The position numbers and the translations under genes were made by a program. The notes under the pieces are model-generated. The model was not told where the DNA came from. It saw nothing but the letters and a program-made list of their open reading frames with translations, and made no database searches. From an uncultured Collinsella sp. (GTDB lineage Bacteria; Actinomycetota; Coriobacteriia; Coriobacteriales; Coriobacteriaceae): a stretch of DNA of 64,000 nucleotides. The stretch is taken from the NCBI GenBank assembly GCA_900757495.1, contig CAAENX010000005.1:1-64000 (forward strand), read 5' to 3'. Shown piece after piece: positions 16,507 through 24,054 of the stretch. Position 1 is the first letter of the stretch; every line of letters begins with the position of its first letter.

Positions 16507-16520
16507 ACACTCATAATATA

Positions 16521-16549
16521 GAACATGTGTACGTATAGAACAAGTGTTC
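16521..16549. promoter_or_regulatory. LexA-like boxes upstream of hicAB
   Basis: TAGAACAAGTGTTCGA (16536-16551) matches the actinobacterial SOS box TCGAAC-N4-GTTCGA at all but one position. A second, weaker site GAACATGTGTAC lies at 16521-16532. They are just upstream of the hicAB -35 element. A HicB operator is the alternative reading. Confidence 0.45.
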
Positions 16550-16554
16550 GAATC

Positions 16555-16589
16555 ACCACTGAGAAAGGGGACAGGCACCTTTGTGGTGG
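16555..16589. repeat. GGGGACAG REP-like hairpin
   Basis: Imperfect palindrome with CCACTGAGAAAGG and CCTTTGTGGTGG arms around GGACAGGCA. It belongs to the same GGGACAG group as 4281-4311. Confidence 0.5.
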
Positions 16590-16622
16590 TCTGTGCTGTG
16601 GAGTGGGCGTCTGCGGCAGTTC

Positions 16623-16760
16623 GTCTCGATCTGTAATAGTAACTCGGCAAAATTGGACCCAGTTGTTACAGATTGAGACAAAGAGCTGGTGCCGTTCGGG
16701 AACGTCTCGATTTGTAACATCTGGAGCCGATATTGCCGTCTAGATGTTACAGATTGAGAC
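16623..16760. repeat. Two tandem 57-bp palindromic elements
   Basis: Both copies (16623-16679 and 16704-16760) are 57 bp, begin GTCTCGAT-TGTAA and end TGTTACAGATTGAGAC. Arms of 15-19 bp enclose unlike centres. The second copy pairs GTAACATCT with AGATGTTAC. Period is 81 bp. No gene is visible here; it lies between hicAB and the protease terminator. Confidence 0.7.
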
Positions 16761-16801
16761 AAGCCGCCGCGGTGGGCTGCGCCGCCTCGCCCAAGCCGCA
16801 G

Positions 16802-16840
16802 AAAAAAGGTAGATTTTCGGGCATGTCCCAAAAATCTACC
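16802..16840 (-). terminator. Intrinsic terminator of the M16 protease gene
   Basis: GGTAGATTTTCGGG (16808-16821) pairs with CCCAAAAATCTACC (16827-16840); on the minus strand six T follow. A strong terminator 9 nt past the stop. Confidence 0.88.
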
Positions 16841-16848
16841 TTGGTGCC

Positions 16849-19800
16849 TTAGCCCAGCAGGTCGACTACGTTGAAGTTGGCGTTGCTCTTGGCGATGACG
16901 TCTCGGCCGCCAAAGACACAGGTTGGCGACTCGGCTGCGATGCGCGTCACATCGGCGCCGAGCGAGCGCAGCTCAGCGGGTGTGGCGGCGAGCATCTGGG
17001 CGCGACGCTCCTCGCGTGCGTGCGGATCGAGCCCGGCCAAGTAGGTCGTGTTGCGGCGCTTGGTGAGCGCGTACGGCTTCACCGGCGCGTCCATGCCGCT
17101 CACGCAGCTCACGATAAAGCCCTCAAAGGCAGCCTCGTCGGGCTCAAAGCTGCCAAGCCATGCACCCGCGCGCTCCACGCGCTCAATCGAAGGATCGATC
17201 GCCGGGTCACGGTAGGTGTAGAACGCCGCCTGACGCTCGCCGGCTGCGCGGAATCCGCAGCCGTACGCACCGCCCTTCACGCGAATCTCGTTCCACAGGT
17301 AATCGTAGGAGAGCGCGTTGGCGGCCACGGCCCAAGCGCCTGTCACGTCAATGCCCAGGCGACGCGGATCGCACGCACGCGCGGCAAAGCAGATGTCGCT
17401 GGGGATGCCGAAAGCCTCGTGGCGGTCGCGCGGCTCCGGCACCACGAGCGTGCCGCTGGCAGCGCCGTCGCCCGCGCCAAGCTCCAGGTCGCCCGCGGCA
17501 TCCCAGTACGTGTCAAAGTCCTCGTCGCTGCCGGTAAAGCTCGCCATGCAGCCATCGGCCACAAAGATACGCTCCGCCAGCTCGGCAAGCTTGGCGCGCA
17601 GGTCGTCCAGGCGCTCGTCAAAGTGGTCGAGCAGATCGCGCAGGAACAGATAGAAATCCACGCCCGAAAGCTGCTCACGCACCACGGCCGAAGGCGAGCT
17701 GTAGCTCATCGCGCGACAGAGCGCCGCCGAGTGTCCGTTGTTGATAAAGCCCTGCTCAAGCCCAATGCGAATCTGCGTGAGCACGTCGCGAACGCGGTCG
17801 GCGTCGGCGTCCGCCAGCAGTGTGCTCGACCACACCTCGCGCGGCAGGCTTGCCAGCGCATCGATCTTCTCGGACAGGGCGCCGGCGCTCACCAGCAGGT
17901 AGGGGCGCACGCCGTCCACTTCGGGCTGCGTCATGACTTCGGTCGTAAAGCTCAAAAAGCCGAGCTTGCCAGCGAGCAAGTTGTCGAGTTCCTCGGCCGA
18001 GTGCTCGCGCGTGGGCAGCTGCTTAAGCAGGCGGCAGAGCAGTGTCACATAGGGCAGGTCCTCAAACGCGACGAAGCTCAGGTCGAAATACTGCATGGCG
18101 TAGGCCAGACGGTTGGTGGGGATGCCGTGGCGCAGGCAGGGGATGGGCGCGGTCGTGTCCACGATCAGCGGCGGCTCGGGGCGCGCCTCGCCAATGTCGG
18201 ACACGCGCAGGCGCGGCAGCGTGGCCTCGGCCTCGGGCGTGTCTTCCGCCTCCTGCGCGGCACGCAGCGCGGTCGTGCGCTCGACCACGTCGGCCAGCTC
18301 GGCATCGGTCATGGCATCGCGCTTGGCTGCCAGCTCGGCGGCCTCGGCACCCTCCGAACCCTCGGCAGCGTCTACCGGAACCAGCTCGACCAGCGCCATG
18401 TGGTCGTTTTCCAGCACGAGCTCGCGCAGCAGGTCCTCAAAGTAGCTACCGTCCAGCTCGCCGCGCAGCTCCTCGTACACCGGGCCGTACTTGAGCGCCA
18501 GCGTCGCGGCATCATCATCGTAGAGCCAGGTGCTCAGCGCATCGCACGCAATGGCCACGCCGTCGGCGATGCCATAGTCGCGCTGGCGCAGGTCGTACTC
18601 GTTGCTGCTGATGATGGCTTCCAGGCGCTCGCGCGGAACGCCGTGCTCACACAGGTCGCGGCAGGCGTCCTGGAACACGCGGCGCAGCTCGCGCGCTACG
18701 CCGGGCTGCGCGTTCTGCAACATGATGAGCTCGTAGGGCTGCAGGCACTCGGCCGCGGTGTAGCTCACCACGTTGCCGCCCAGGCCGGCGGCCAGAATGG
18801 CCTTCTTAACCGGCGCCTCGTTGGAGCCCAGCAGCGCCTCGAACAGGATGTCCGCCGCGATCGTGCGCTTGCGGTCGAGCGCGCTGCCCAGAACAAGGCC
18901 CAGGCCCACCAGGGCGTTCTCGGGCGTGGTGGCCATCTCGACGCGCTCATACTCGCAGGTCACAGGCGCCTGCACGTCCAGCGGATTGGGCGCCAGCGCG
19001 GACGGGTCCTCGCCGGCGGCGACGGCAGCGTCCATGCGGCGGCTTGCGGCACTCGACTGCGACAGATAGCGCTCGTCCAAAAAGGCCAGGGCGCGGTCCA
19101 CGTCCAGGTCGCCGTAGAGCGTGATGTAGGAGTTGGAGGGGTTGTAGTGGCGCGCGTGCGTGTCCAGGAACTGCTCGTAGGTGAGCGCCGGAATCGCGCG
19201 CGGGTCGCCGCCGCTCTCGTGCGCATAGGCGGTGTCGGGATAGAGCGCGGCGTTGACGGCGTCGTCCAGCACGCTCATGGGGTCGGACAGCGCACCCTTC
19301 ATCTCGTTGAACACCACGCCGTTATAGCGCAGCGTGCCCTCGCGCAGGCTCGCGGAGCCGCCGTCGCCCTCGTCTTCGGCGCCCTCCGGCAGGTCCAGCT
19401 CGTAGTGCCAGCCCTCCTGCTCAAAAATAGTGGGCTTGGTATAGATGGCCGGGTTGAACACCGCGTCCAGGTACACGTCCATCAGGTTGTACAGATCCTG
19501 CTCGTTGGTGGTGGCAACGGGGTAGATGGTTTTGTCGGGGTAGGTCATGGCGTTGAGGAACGTCTGCATGGAGCTCTTGATCAGATCGACGAATGGCTCC
19601 TTGACGGGGAATTTGGCCGACCCGCACAGCACCGAGTGCTCAAGAATATGGAACACGCCGGTGGAATCGGCCGGCGGCGTCTTAAAGGCAATGGCAAAGG
19701 CCTTGTTTTCGTCGTCGCATGCCAGGTACAGCAGGCGAGCGCCCGAGGCGGTGTGGCGTAGCACGTAGGCGTCCGAGTCGAGCTCGGGCACGGTCTCGCA

Positions 19801-19887
19801 GCGCTCGACGGCAAAGCCGTGACAGGTAGTGCCGGGCACCAGCAGTGCGGCGGCAGCGGCGCGCGGGTCGGTTGAGGTGGTGTGCAT
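16849..19887 (-). CDS. M16C-family metallopeptidase (presequence protease type)
   Basis: A protein of 1012 residues with four M16 lobes, like PreP and the M16C falcilysin group. The inverted zinc motif HILEH has His80, Glu83 and His84, followed by SVLCGSAKFPVKEPFVDL and the conserved TFLNAMTYPDKTIYPVATTN. A distal zinc ligand Glu lies in GVVFNEMKGALSD. The second half has the degenerate domains, including the GGAYGCGFRAAGERQAAFYTYRDP segment. It likely degrades peptides in the cytoplasm or at the surface; no signal peptide is seen. ATG 19887 has AAGGAG 7 nt upstream. It stands alone between its terminator and a divergent GntR gene. Confidence 0.94.
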   Translation of the reverse strand: MHTTSTDPRAAAAALLVPGTTCHGFAVERCETVPELDSDAYVLRHTASGARLLYLACDDENKAFAIAFKTPPADSTGVFHILEHSVLCGSAKFPVKEPFVDLIKSSMQTFLNAMTYPDKTIYPVATTNEQDLYNLMDVYLDAVFNPAIYTKPTIFEQEGWHYELDLPEGAEDEGDGGSASLREGTLRYNGVVFNEMKGALSDPMSVLDDAVNAALYPDTAYAHESGGDPRAIPALTYEQFLDTHARHYNPSNSYITLYGDLDVDRALAFLDERYLSQSSAASRRMDAAVAAGEDPSALAPNPLDVQAPVTCEYERVEMATTPENALVGLGLVLGSALDRKRTIAADILFEALLGSNEAPVKKAILAAGLGGNVVSYTAAECLQPYELIMLQNAQPGVARELRRVFQDACRDLCEHGVPRERLEAIISSNEYDLRQRDYGIADGVAIACDALSTWLYDDDAATLALKYGPVYEELRGELDGSYFEDLLRELVLENDHMALVELVPVDAAEGSEGAEAAELAAKRDAMTDAELADVVERTTALRAAQEAEDTPEAEATLPRLRVSDIGEARPEPPLIVDTTAPIPCLRHGIPTNRLAYAMQYFDLSFVAFEDLPYVTLLCRLLKQLPTREHSAEELDNLLAGKLGFLSFTTEVMTQPEVDGVRPYLLVSAGALSEKIDALASLPREVWSSTLLADADADRVRDVLTQIRIGLEQGFINNGHSAALCRAMSYSSPSAVVREQLSGVDFYLFLRDLLDHFDERLDDLRAKLAELAERIFVADGCMASFTGSDEDFDTYWDAAGDLELGAGDGAASGTLVVPEPRDRHEAFGIPSDICFAARACDPRRLGIDVTGAWAVAANALSYDYLWNEIRVKGGAYGCGFRAAGERQAAFYTYRDPAIDPSIERVERAGAWLGSFEPDEAAFEGFIVSCVSGMDAPVKPYALTKRRNTTYLAGLDPHAREERRAQMLAATPAELRSLGADVTRIAAESPTCVFGGRDVIAKSNANFNVVDLLG

Positions 19888-20077
19888 ATGCAGTCTCCTT
19901 TGACGCCCCAGCGGGGGCGAATCGAGTCGAATCCTCGAGAGTATACCCATATGGGGCCGTGGCTCTGCGATGAACTGAAGACGATGTGGGTGGACTAGCC
20001 TAACTAGGTTGATAACGAATGCCGCGGGTAGCCGCTGCACCCCGCTAAAGTGAAATAACACCCCGTTTACCGAATCA

Positions 20078-20102
20078 TTTAGGAAATATATGGACTCCTA
20101 AA
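20078..20102. promoter_or_regulatory. Inverted repeat before the third GntR gene
   Basis: TTTAGGA (20078-20084) and TCCTAAA (20096-20102) are perfect arms with 11-nt spacing, followed by AT-rich TACAATATAAG. A plausible autoregulatory site. The rest of the 270-bp gap upstream of it shows nothing recognisable. Confidence 0.35.
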
Positions 20103-20167
20103 AAGTTCTAATACAATATAAGTCATCTATCTATAAACTGCTGACTCCTTGCAAAGGTATGGTTGAT

Positions 20168-20872
20168 ATGGTTGAAGCAAATAGCGTTATCCCCCTGTAC
20201 AAACAGATTGTTCGTGCGCTCTCTGATTCGATCGCCAACGGCACGTACCGCCCGGGAGATAAGCTTCCGACCGAGGCGGAGCTTATCGAGCAATTTGGCG
20301 TGAGCCGAATAACGGTTCGCTCCGCAATTAAAGAAATGGAAGATGCTGGGCTTGTTGAGAGGGCCCGCGGCAAGGGCACGTTCGTTTCGTCGGACACGCA
20401 GATGTATGCCGCGGACGACCGTGAGAGCTTTACCCATTCGTGCCAGCTTGCGGGCAAACAGGCGTCTACCAGGGTTCTCGAAATGGGCTGGGACTTCCCA
20501 AGTCTGCGAGACGCGAAGTTCCTGGGCGTAGACGATACCCAAAAGGTATTGCGTAGCCGTCGTCTGCGCCTTGTGGATGGCAAGCCCACGATGCTGGAAA
20601 CCAATAGCTATTCCGCTGCGCTTTCTTTTTTGGAGCATGAGTCCCTCGATGATTCGCTGATGGCGGTACTCGATCGCCAGGGGATCAAGATGGGTCCCAA
20701 CACGCGTACGCTCGAGGTCTGCTATGCGAGCGAGCTCGAGGCGGCATACCTTAACGTGGAGCTGGACTCTTCGCTGCTTCTGTTTGTCGATAGACGTTAT
20801 GCCCCAAGTGGCGAGCCGCTTTTCATCTCCCGTCAGGTGTACTGCACCGAGCGACTGAAGTTCTATTTGTAA
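20168..20872 (+). CDS. GntR/HutC family transcriptional regulator (third copy)
   Basis: A repressor of 234 residues (243-nt alternative start at 20159 adds three). The wHTH reads IPLYKQIVRALSDSIANGTYR, LPTEAELIEQFGVSRITVRSA and GKGTFV; the UTRA domain ends ISRQVYCTERLKFYL. It is the most divergent of the three regulators here. It lies 135 bp before the EIIA gene of the second PTS operon and probably controls it. The second ATG is preferred because AAAGG is too close to the first. Confidence 0.92.
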   Translation: MVEANSVIPLYKQIVRALSDSIANGTYRPGDKLPTEAELIEQFGVSRITVRSAIKEMEDAGLVERARGKGTFVSSDTQMYAADDRESFTHSCQLAGKQASTRVLEMGWDFPSLRDAKFLGVDDTQKVLRSRRLRLVDGKPTMLETNSYSAALSFLEHESLDDSLMAVLDRQGIKMGPNTRTLEVCYASELEAAYLNVELDSSLLLFVDRRYAPSGEPLFISRQVYCTERLKFYL

Positions 20873-20883
20873 ATTAGAGATAG

Positions 20884-20905
20884 ATTGGTCGATTTACCGA
20901 CCAAT
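20884..20905 (+). terminator. Stem-loop after the third GntR gene
   Basis: ATTGGTCG (20884-20891) and CGACCAAT (20898-20905) form a perfect 8-bp stem with a 6-nt loop, 11 nt after the stop; followed by TGTTACC. It is either a weak terminator or an operator-like palindrome. Confidence 0.4.
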
Positions 20906-20952
20906 TGTTACCGTTCGCGGATTTGGAAAATAGACACACCACGTAGGGTAGA

Positions 20953-20981
20953 TTGCTAATATACTTTGTTATGACAATATA
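20953..20981 (+). promoter_or_regulatory. Promoter and palindrome before EIIA
   Basis: TTGCTA (20953-20958) with AATATA/ATATAG 17-18 nt downstream is a likely promoter. The palindrome TTGTTATGACAA (20967-20978) lies across the spacer and -10 region and could be the operator for the GntR protein encoded upstream. Confidence 0.4.
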
Positions 20982-21007
20982 GTACGTCCTATTGGTATTG
21001 GAGAACT

Positions 21008-21427
21008 ATGAATAAGATATTGCTAGCGAGTCATGGTTATCTCGCCCAAGGCATGAAAAGCTCTCTGGAGATTCTGATGGGCACCAACGACCGAATCGAG
21101 TGCCTGTGCGCCTATGTCGATGACGATTCAAGGGACGTCGCGGCGTTGATTGATGCATGGATGGAGACGAGGGACCCTGCCGACTCTTGGTTTGTCGTGA
21201 CTGACATCTTTGGCGGCTCTGTAAACAACGAATTCATTCAGAGGCAGACCGACGGATCGTTTACGTTAATCGCTGGAATGAACTTGCCGCTGCTGGTGGA
21301 AATGGTTACACAGCTGGACTCCCTGGATGCGGACAAGGCCAAAGCCGCGGTCGAGGGATCGCGTTCGTTTATTCAGCTTTGCGAGGCGGCGGACATGCTT
21401 GCCGGCGCCGAGGAAGAAGAGTTCTAG
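21008..21427 (+). CDS. PTS mannose-family EIIA component
   Basis: A cytoplasmic phosphocarrier of 139 residues. His9 in ILLASHGYLAQG is the phosphorylation site; VVTDIFGGSVNNEF is the conserved helix region. Unlike the fused EIIAB at 1603, EIIA and EIIB are separate proteins here. It ends with an acidic AEEEEF tail. It starts the second PTS operon and receives phosphate from HPr. Confidence 0.92.
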   Translation: MNKILLASHGYLAQGMKSSLEILMGTNDRIECLCAYVDDDSRDVAALIDAWMETRDPADSWFVVTDIFGGSVNNEFIQRQTDGSFTLIAGMNLPLLVEMVTQLDSLDADKAKAAVEGSRSFIQLCEAADMLAGAEEEEF

Positions 21428-21498
21428 TTAGTTCTGGTTCGAGCCCTAGCTAGGGGCCACACCTGTCATTCCCTTTATCACGTGCGGAGATGATAACG

Positions 21499-21972
21499 AT
21501 GATTAAGCTTACGAGAGTTGATTACCGACTGATTCACGGCCAAGTTGCCATGTCCTGGACTCACGCTTTGGATGTAGATTGCATCTTGCTTGCCAGCGAT
21601 GCTGTGGCAAAAGACGACATGAGGAAGGCGGCCTTGAGGCTCGCCCGCCCCAACGGCGTTAAACTCGTCATCAAGGATGTTGACGCTGCTATCGAGGCGC
21701 TCAACAGTGGCGTTACCGACAAGTATTCGCTGTTTATCATCACTGAGACGATTGAAGATGTCTATCGTCTCGCTAAGGGTTGCAAAGACATCAAAGAGAT
21801 CAATCTGGGCGGAACCCGAAAGACCCCTGAGACCACGCTTCATCCGACCCCTGCGATCTTTGCGACCGAGAAAGATGCCGAGCATATCCAAGAGCTCCTG
21901 GGCGATGGCGTGGCCATCGAAATCCGTCAGGTTCCCAATTACGCTAAGGTGTTTGCCAAGGACGTTTTCTAG
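21499..21972 (+). CDS. PTS mannose-family EIIB component
   Basis: A phosphotransfer subunit of 157 residues. His13 in RVDYRLIHGQV is the active-site histidine; LGGTRKTP and the C-terminal IEIRQVP complete the family pattern. ATG 21499 is preferred because CGGAG lies 9 nt upstream; the ATG at 21490 abuts it. A terminator-like hairpin follows 50 nt after the stop, dividing the operon. Confidence 0.92.
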   Translation: MIKLTRVDYRLIHGQVAMSWTHALDVDCILLASDAVAKDDMRKAALRLARPNGVKLVIKDVDAAIEALNSGVTDKYSLFIITETIEDVYRLAKGCKDIKEINLGGTRKTPETTLHPTPAIFATEKDAEHIQELLGDGVAIEIRQVPNYAKVFAKDVF

Positions 21973-22023
21973 CCGGAAACACGTTGATGCTCGGCATTTA
22001 TTGAACCAATGCTCTATGCCTAT

Positions 22024-22056
22024 GCCCGTCGATCATTTGATCGGCGGGCTTTTTAT
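22024..22056 (+). terminator. Intra-operon intrinsic terminator
   Basis: GCCCGTCGATCA (22024-22035) pairs with TGATCGGCGGGC (22038-22049) and is followed by TTTTTATT. It separates EIIA-EIIB from the SIS-EIIC-EIID part, which has its own promoter. Confidence 0.8.
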
Positions 22057-22086
22057 TAAAAAAATCAAAATAATCTGAAATAGTTC

Positions 22087-22120
22087 TTGCATAGTTAGTT
22101 ATATAAAGTATTATAACGTC
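22087..22120 (+). promoter_or_regulatory. Promoter with overlapping operator before the third SIS gene
   Basis: TTGCAT (22087-22092) and ATTATA (22110-22115) are 17 nt apart. An inverted repeat GTTATA/TATAAC (22098-22103, 22112-22117) overlaps the -10 element and includes TATAACGTC, the motif shared with the first PTS operon and the first GntR gene. Confidence 0.5.
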
Positions 22121-22164
22121 ATGGGATGAATGAAGGGTTCATCCAAGTGAGTTAGGAGTAAGGG

Positions 22165-23199
22165 ATGTTCAATTTCGATGAGCCTCGTTACGAGAAGGTT
22201 GTGAGCGATGCCCTCGCTCTCCGTCCCCAGATTGAGGCTGCCGTGGACAAGGTCTGCGAGCAGGGTTATTCCAACATCTTCTTCATCGGCTGCGGCGGCA
22301 CCTGGGCCCACACGCTCCCGATGAAGTACTGGGTCGAGACCACCACGGCCGACGTCGACGTCCACTGCGAGATCGCCGCCGAGTTCCTCGCATGCCCGCC
22401 CAAGACCTTCAACAAGGACTCGGTCTGCGTCTTCTCCACCCGTACCGGCACCACCCCCGAGATCATTGAGGCTGCCAAGTTCTGCCAGGAGCAGGGCGCC
22501 CGCACGCTGATGTATGTCTCCAACGACAACACCCCGGCCACCGAGTACGCCGATTACAAGTTCTTCAGCTTCGCCGAGGACGACGTTCTGTGCGAGGCCA
22601 TCTACACCTACCAGATCACGCTGGTCGCCCGCTTCCTCAAGAACGCCGGCGCCTTCCCCAAGTACGACACCTTCATGGAGGAGTTCGGCAACATCGCCCC
22701 GTACCTCATCAAGGCCAAGGACGCCCAGGACGAGCGCTGCGCCGCCATGGCCGAGGACTTCAAGGACACCGACTACCACATGGTGATCGGCTCCGGCATG
22801 CTCTGGGGCGAGGCCTACGACTACGCCATGTGCATCCTCGAGGAGATGCAGTGGATCAAGACCAAGTCCATCCACGCCGCCGAGTTCTTCCACGGCACCA
22901 TCGAGCTGTGCGAGGAGGGCACGAGCCTCATCATGCTCTACGGCGAGGACGACACCCGTAAGCTCATGGACCGCGTGGACAACTTCACCCACATGCTCGC
23001 CGACGAGAAGGGCGTCAACGTCCGCGTGAACAAGTTCGACACCGCCGAGGTCGAGCTGCCGTTCAGCGACCCCGAGTTCCGCAAGATCGTCTCCCCGATG
23101 GTCACCTACACCATCACCGAGCGCCTGAGCTGCCATCTCGAGCACGTCCGTAACCACCCGCTCACCACGCGTCGTTACTATCACCAGATGAACTACTAA
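22165..23199 (+). CDS. SIS-domain sugar-phosphate deglycase, FrlB-like (third copy)
   Basis: A cytoplasmic two-SIS-domain protein of 344 residues. IFFIGCGGTWAHTLP and FSTRTGTTPEIIE are the N-terminal sugar-phosphate loops. AAEFFHGTIELCEEGTSL has Gly-Thr where the other two copies have Gly-Pro after His. The end RRYYHQMNY keeps the FrlB pattern. Of the two deglycases of the Salmonella gfr system (for glucoselysine and fructoselysine), this divergent copy could be the second specificity. It sits between EIIB and EIIC of the second PTS operon, behind its own promoter. Confidence 0.82.
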   Translation: MFNFDEPRYEKVVSDALALRPQIEAAVDKVCEQGYSNIFFIGCGGTWAHTLPMKYWVETTTADVDVHCEIAAEFLACPPKTFNKDSVCVFSTRTGTTPEIIEAAKFCQEQGARTLMYVSNDNTPATEYADYKFFSFAEDDVLCEAIYTYQITLVARFLKNAGAFPKYDTFMEEFGNIAPYLIKAKDAQDERCAAMAEDFKDTDYHMVIGSGMLWGEAYDYAMCILEEMQWIKTKSIHAAEFFHGTIELCEEGTSLIMLYGEDDTRKLMDRVDNFTHMLADEKGVNVRVNKFDTAEVELPFSDPEFRKIVSPMVTYTITERLSCHLEHVRNHPLTTRRYYHQMNY

Positions 23200-23220
23200 T
23201 CCTCTCAAATTGCTGCGGTT

Positions 23221-23259
23221 GTCTGCAGGCGAGCTGCGCAGAATGCCTCGCCTGCAGAC
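23221..23259 (+). other. Perfect 13-bp intra-operon stem-loop
   Basis: GTCTGCAGGCGAG (23221-23233) and CTCGCCTGCAGAC (23247-23259) form a perfect stem with a 13-nt loop between the SIS and EIIC genes. Without a T-run, it more likely protects or processes mRNA than terminates. Confidence 0.6.
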
Positions 23260-23280
23260 CTGTTTCTGGGGTTGATCGAA

Positions 23281-24054
23281 ATGGTTGTCCAGTATCTTCT
23301 AGTTGCACTGGTCGCATTTATTGCGTCCATGGACGAGCAATTATTTGGCATTACGATGCTTGGTCGTCCGCTGTTTACGAGCCTGTTTGTCGGCTTGATC
23401 CTTGGCGATGTCCAGCAGGGCGTTATCGTCGGCGCTGCTTTGGAGTCCATGTTCATGGGCGCCATCATGGTCGGCGCGGCGGTTCCTCCCGAGGTCTATG
23501 CCTCCGGCGTGCTTGGCTGCGCGTTTGCCGTCATTACGGGTACGGGCACGGCAACTGCCGTCGCGCTCGCCCTTCCCGTCTCCGTCTTCCTTCAGGTGTG
23601 GCGCAACTTCTGCTACGCCGTTCCGGGCGCCTTTGCCTGCAAGAAGATTGAGACCGCTCTGGCAAATCGCGATCTTGCCAAGGCGAATCTGTACCATCTG
23701 ACCATCGTGCCGCTGTCGATTGGCATTCCGTCTGCACTGCTGGTGTTTGGCTCGTTGTTCTTTGGTGCCGACCTCATCAACAATGCGCTCAATGCGATTC
23801 CGCAGTTTGTGATGGACGGCCTCAACGTTGCATCCGGCGTCATGGTCTGCATCGGCTTCGCACTTCTTATCAGGACCATGGGCGATAACAAGCTTCTTCC
23901 CTGGCTGTTCCTGGGATTCATTATGGTCATCTACCTCAAGATGGACGTTATCGGCGTCGCCGCAGCTGCCATTTGCGTCGCGCTGCTCCTGGCCTTCCGC
24001 GAGGGCTCGTCCGGTCCGCAGGCGGCTGCTGCAGATGAAGAGGAGGACTTCTAA
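23281..24054 (+). CDS. PTS mannose-family EIIC permease component
   Basis: A membrane subunit of 257 residues with about eight hydrophobic segments; conserved features include MDEQLFGITMLGRPL, VGLILGDVQQGVIVGAALE and a C-terminal acidic DEEEDF. ATG 23281 follows CTGGGG; a TTG at 23272 has no usable ribosome site. Its stop codon shares one base with the EIID start. Confidence 0.92.
   Translation: MVVQYLLVALVAFIASMDEQLFGITMLGRPLFTSLFVGLILGDVQQGVIVGAALESMFMGAIMVGAAVPPEVYASGVLGCAFAVITGTGTATAVALALPVSVFLQVWRNFCYAVPGAFACKKIETALANRDLAKANLYHLTIVPLSIGIPSALLVFGSLFFGADLINNALNAIPQFVMDGLNVASGVMVCIGFALLIRTMGDNKLLPWLFLGFIMVIYLKMDVIGVAAAAICVALLLAFREGSSGPQAAAADEEEDF

Noticed and set aside
16623..16760. CRISPR array
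   Set aside because: Two tandem elements are palindromes with unlike centres, not equal repeats with unique spacers; only two units and no cas genes.
17020..19761. A 913-codon open frame on the plus strand opposite the M16 protease gene
   Set aside because: It is the antisense shadow of a clear metallopeptidase with an HxxEH motif; the reading is rich in Arg, Ala, His and Gln, without domains, and lacks a ribosome site.
20884..20905. Strong terminator between the third GntR gene and EIIA
   Set aside because: The hairpin is only 8 bp, AT-containing and without a T-run; kept as a weak stem-loop.
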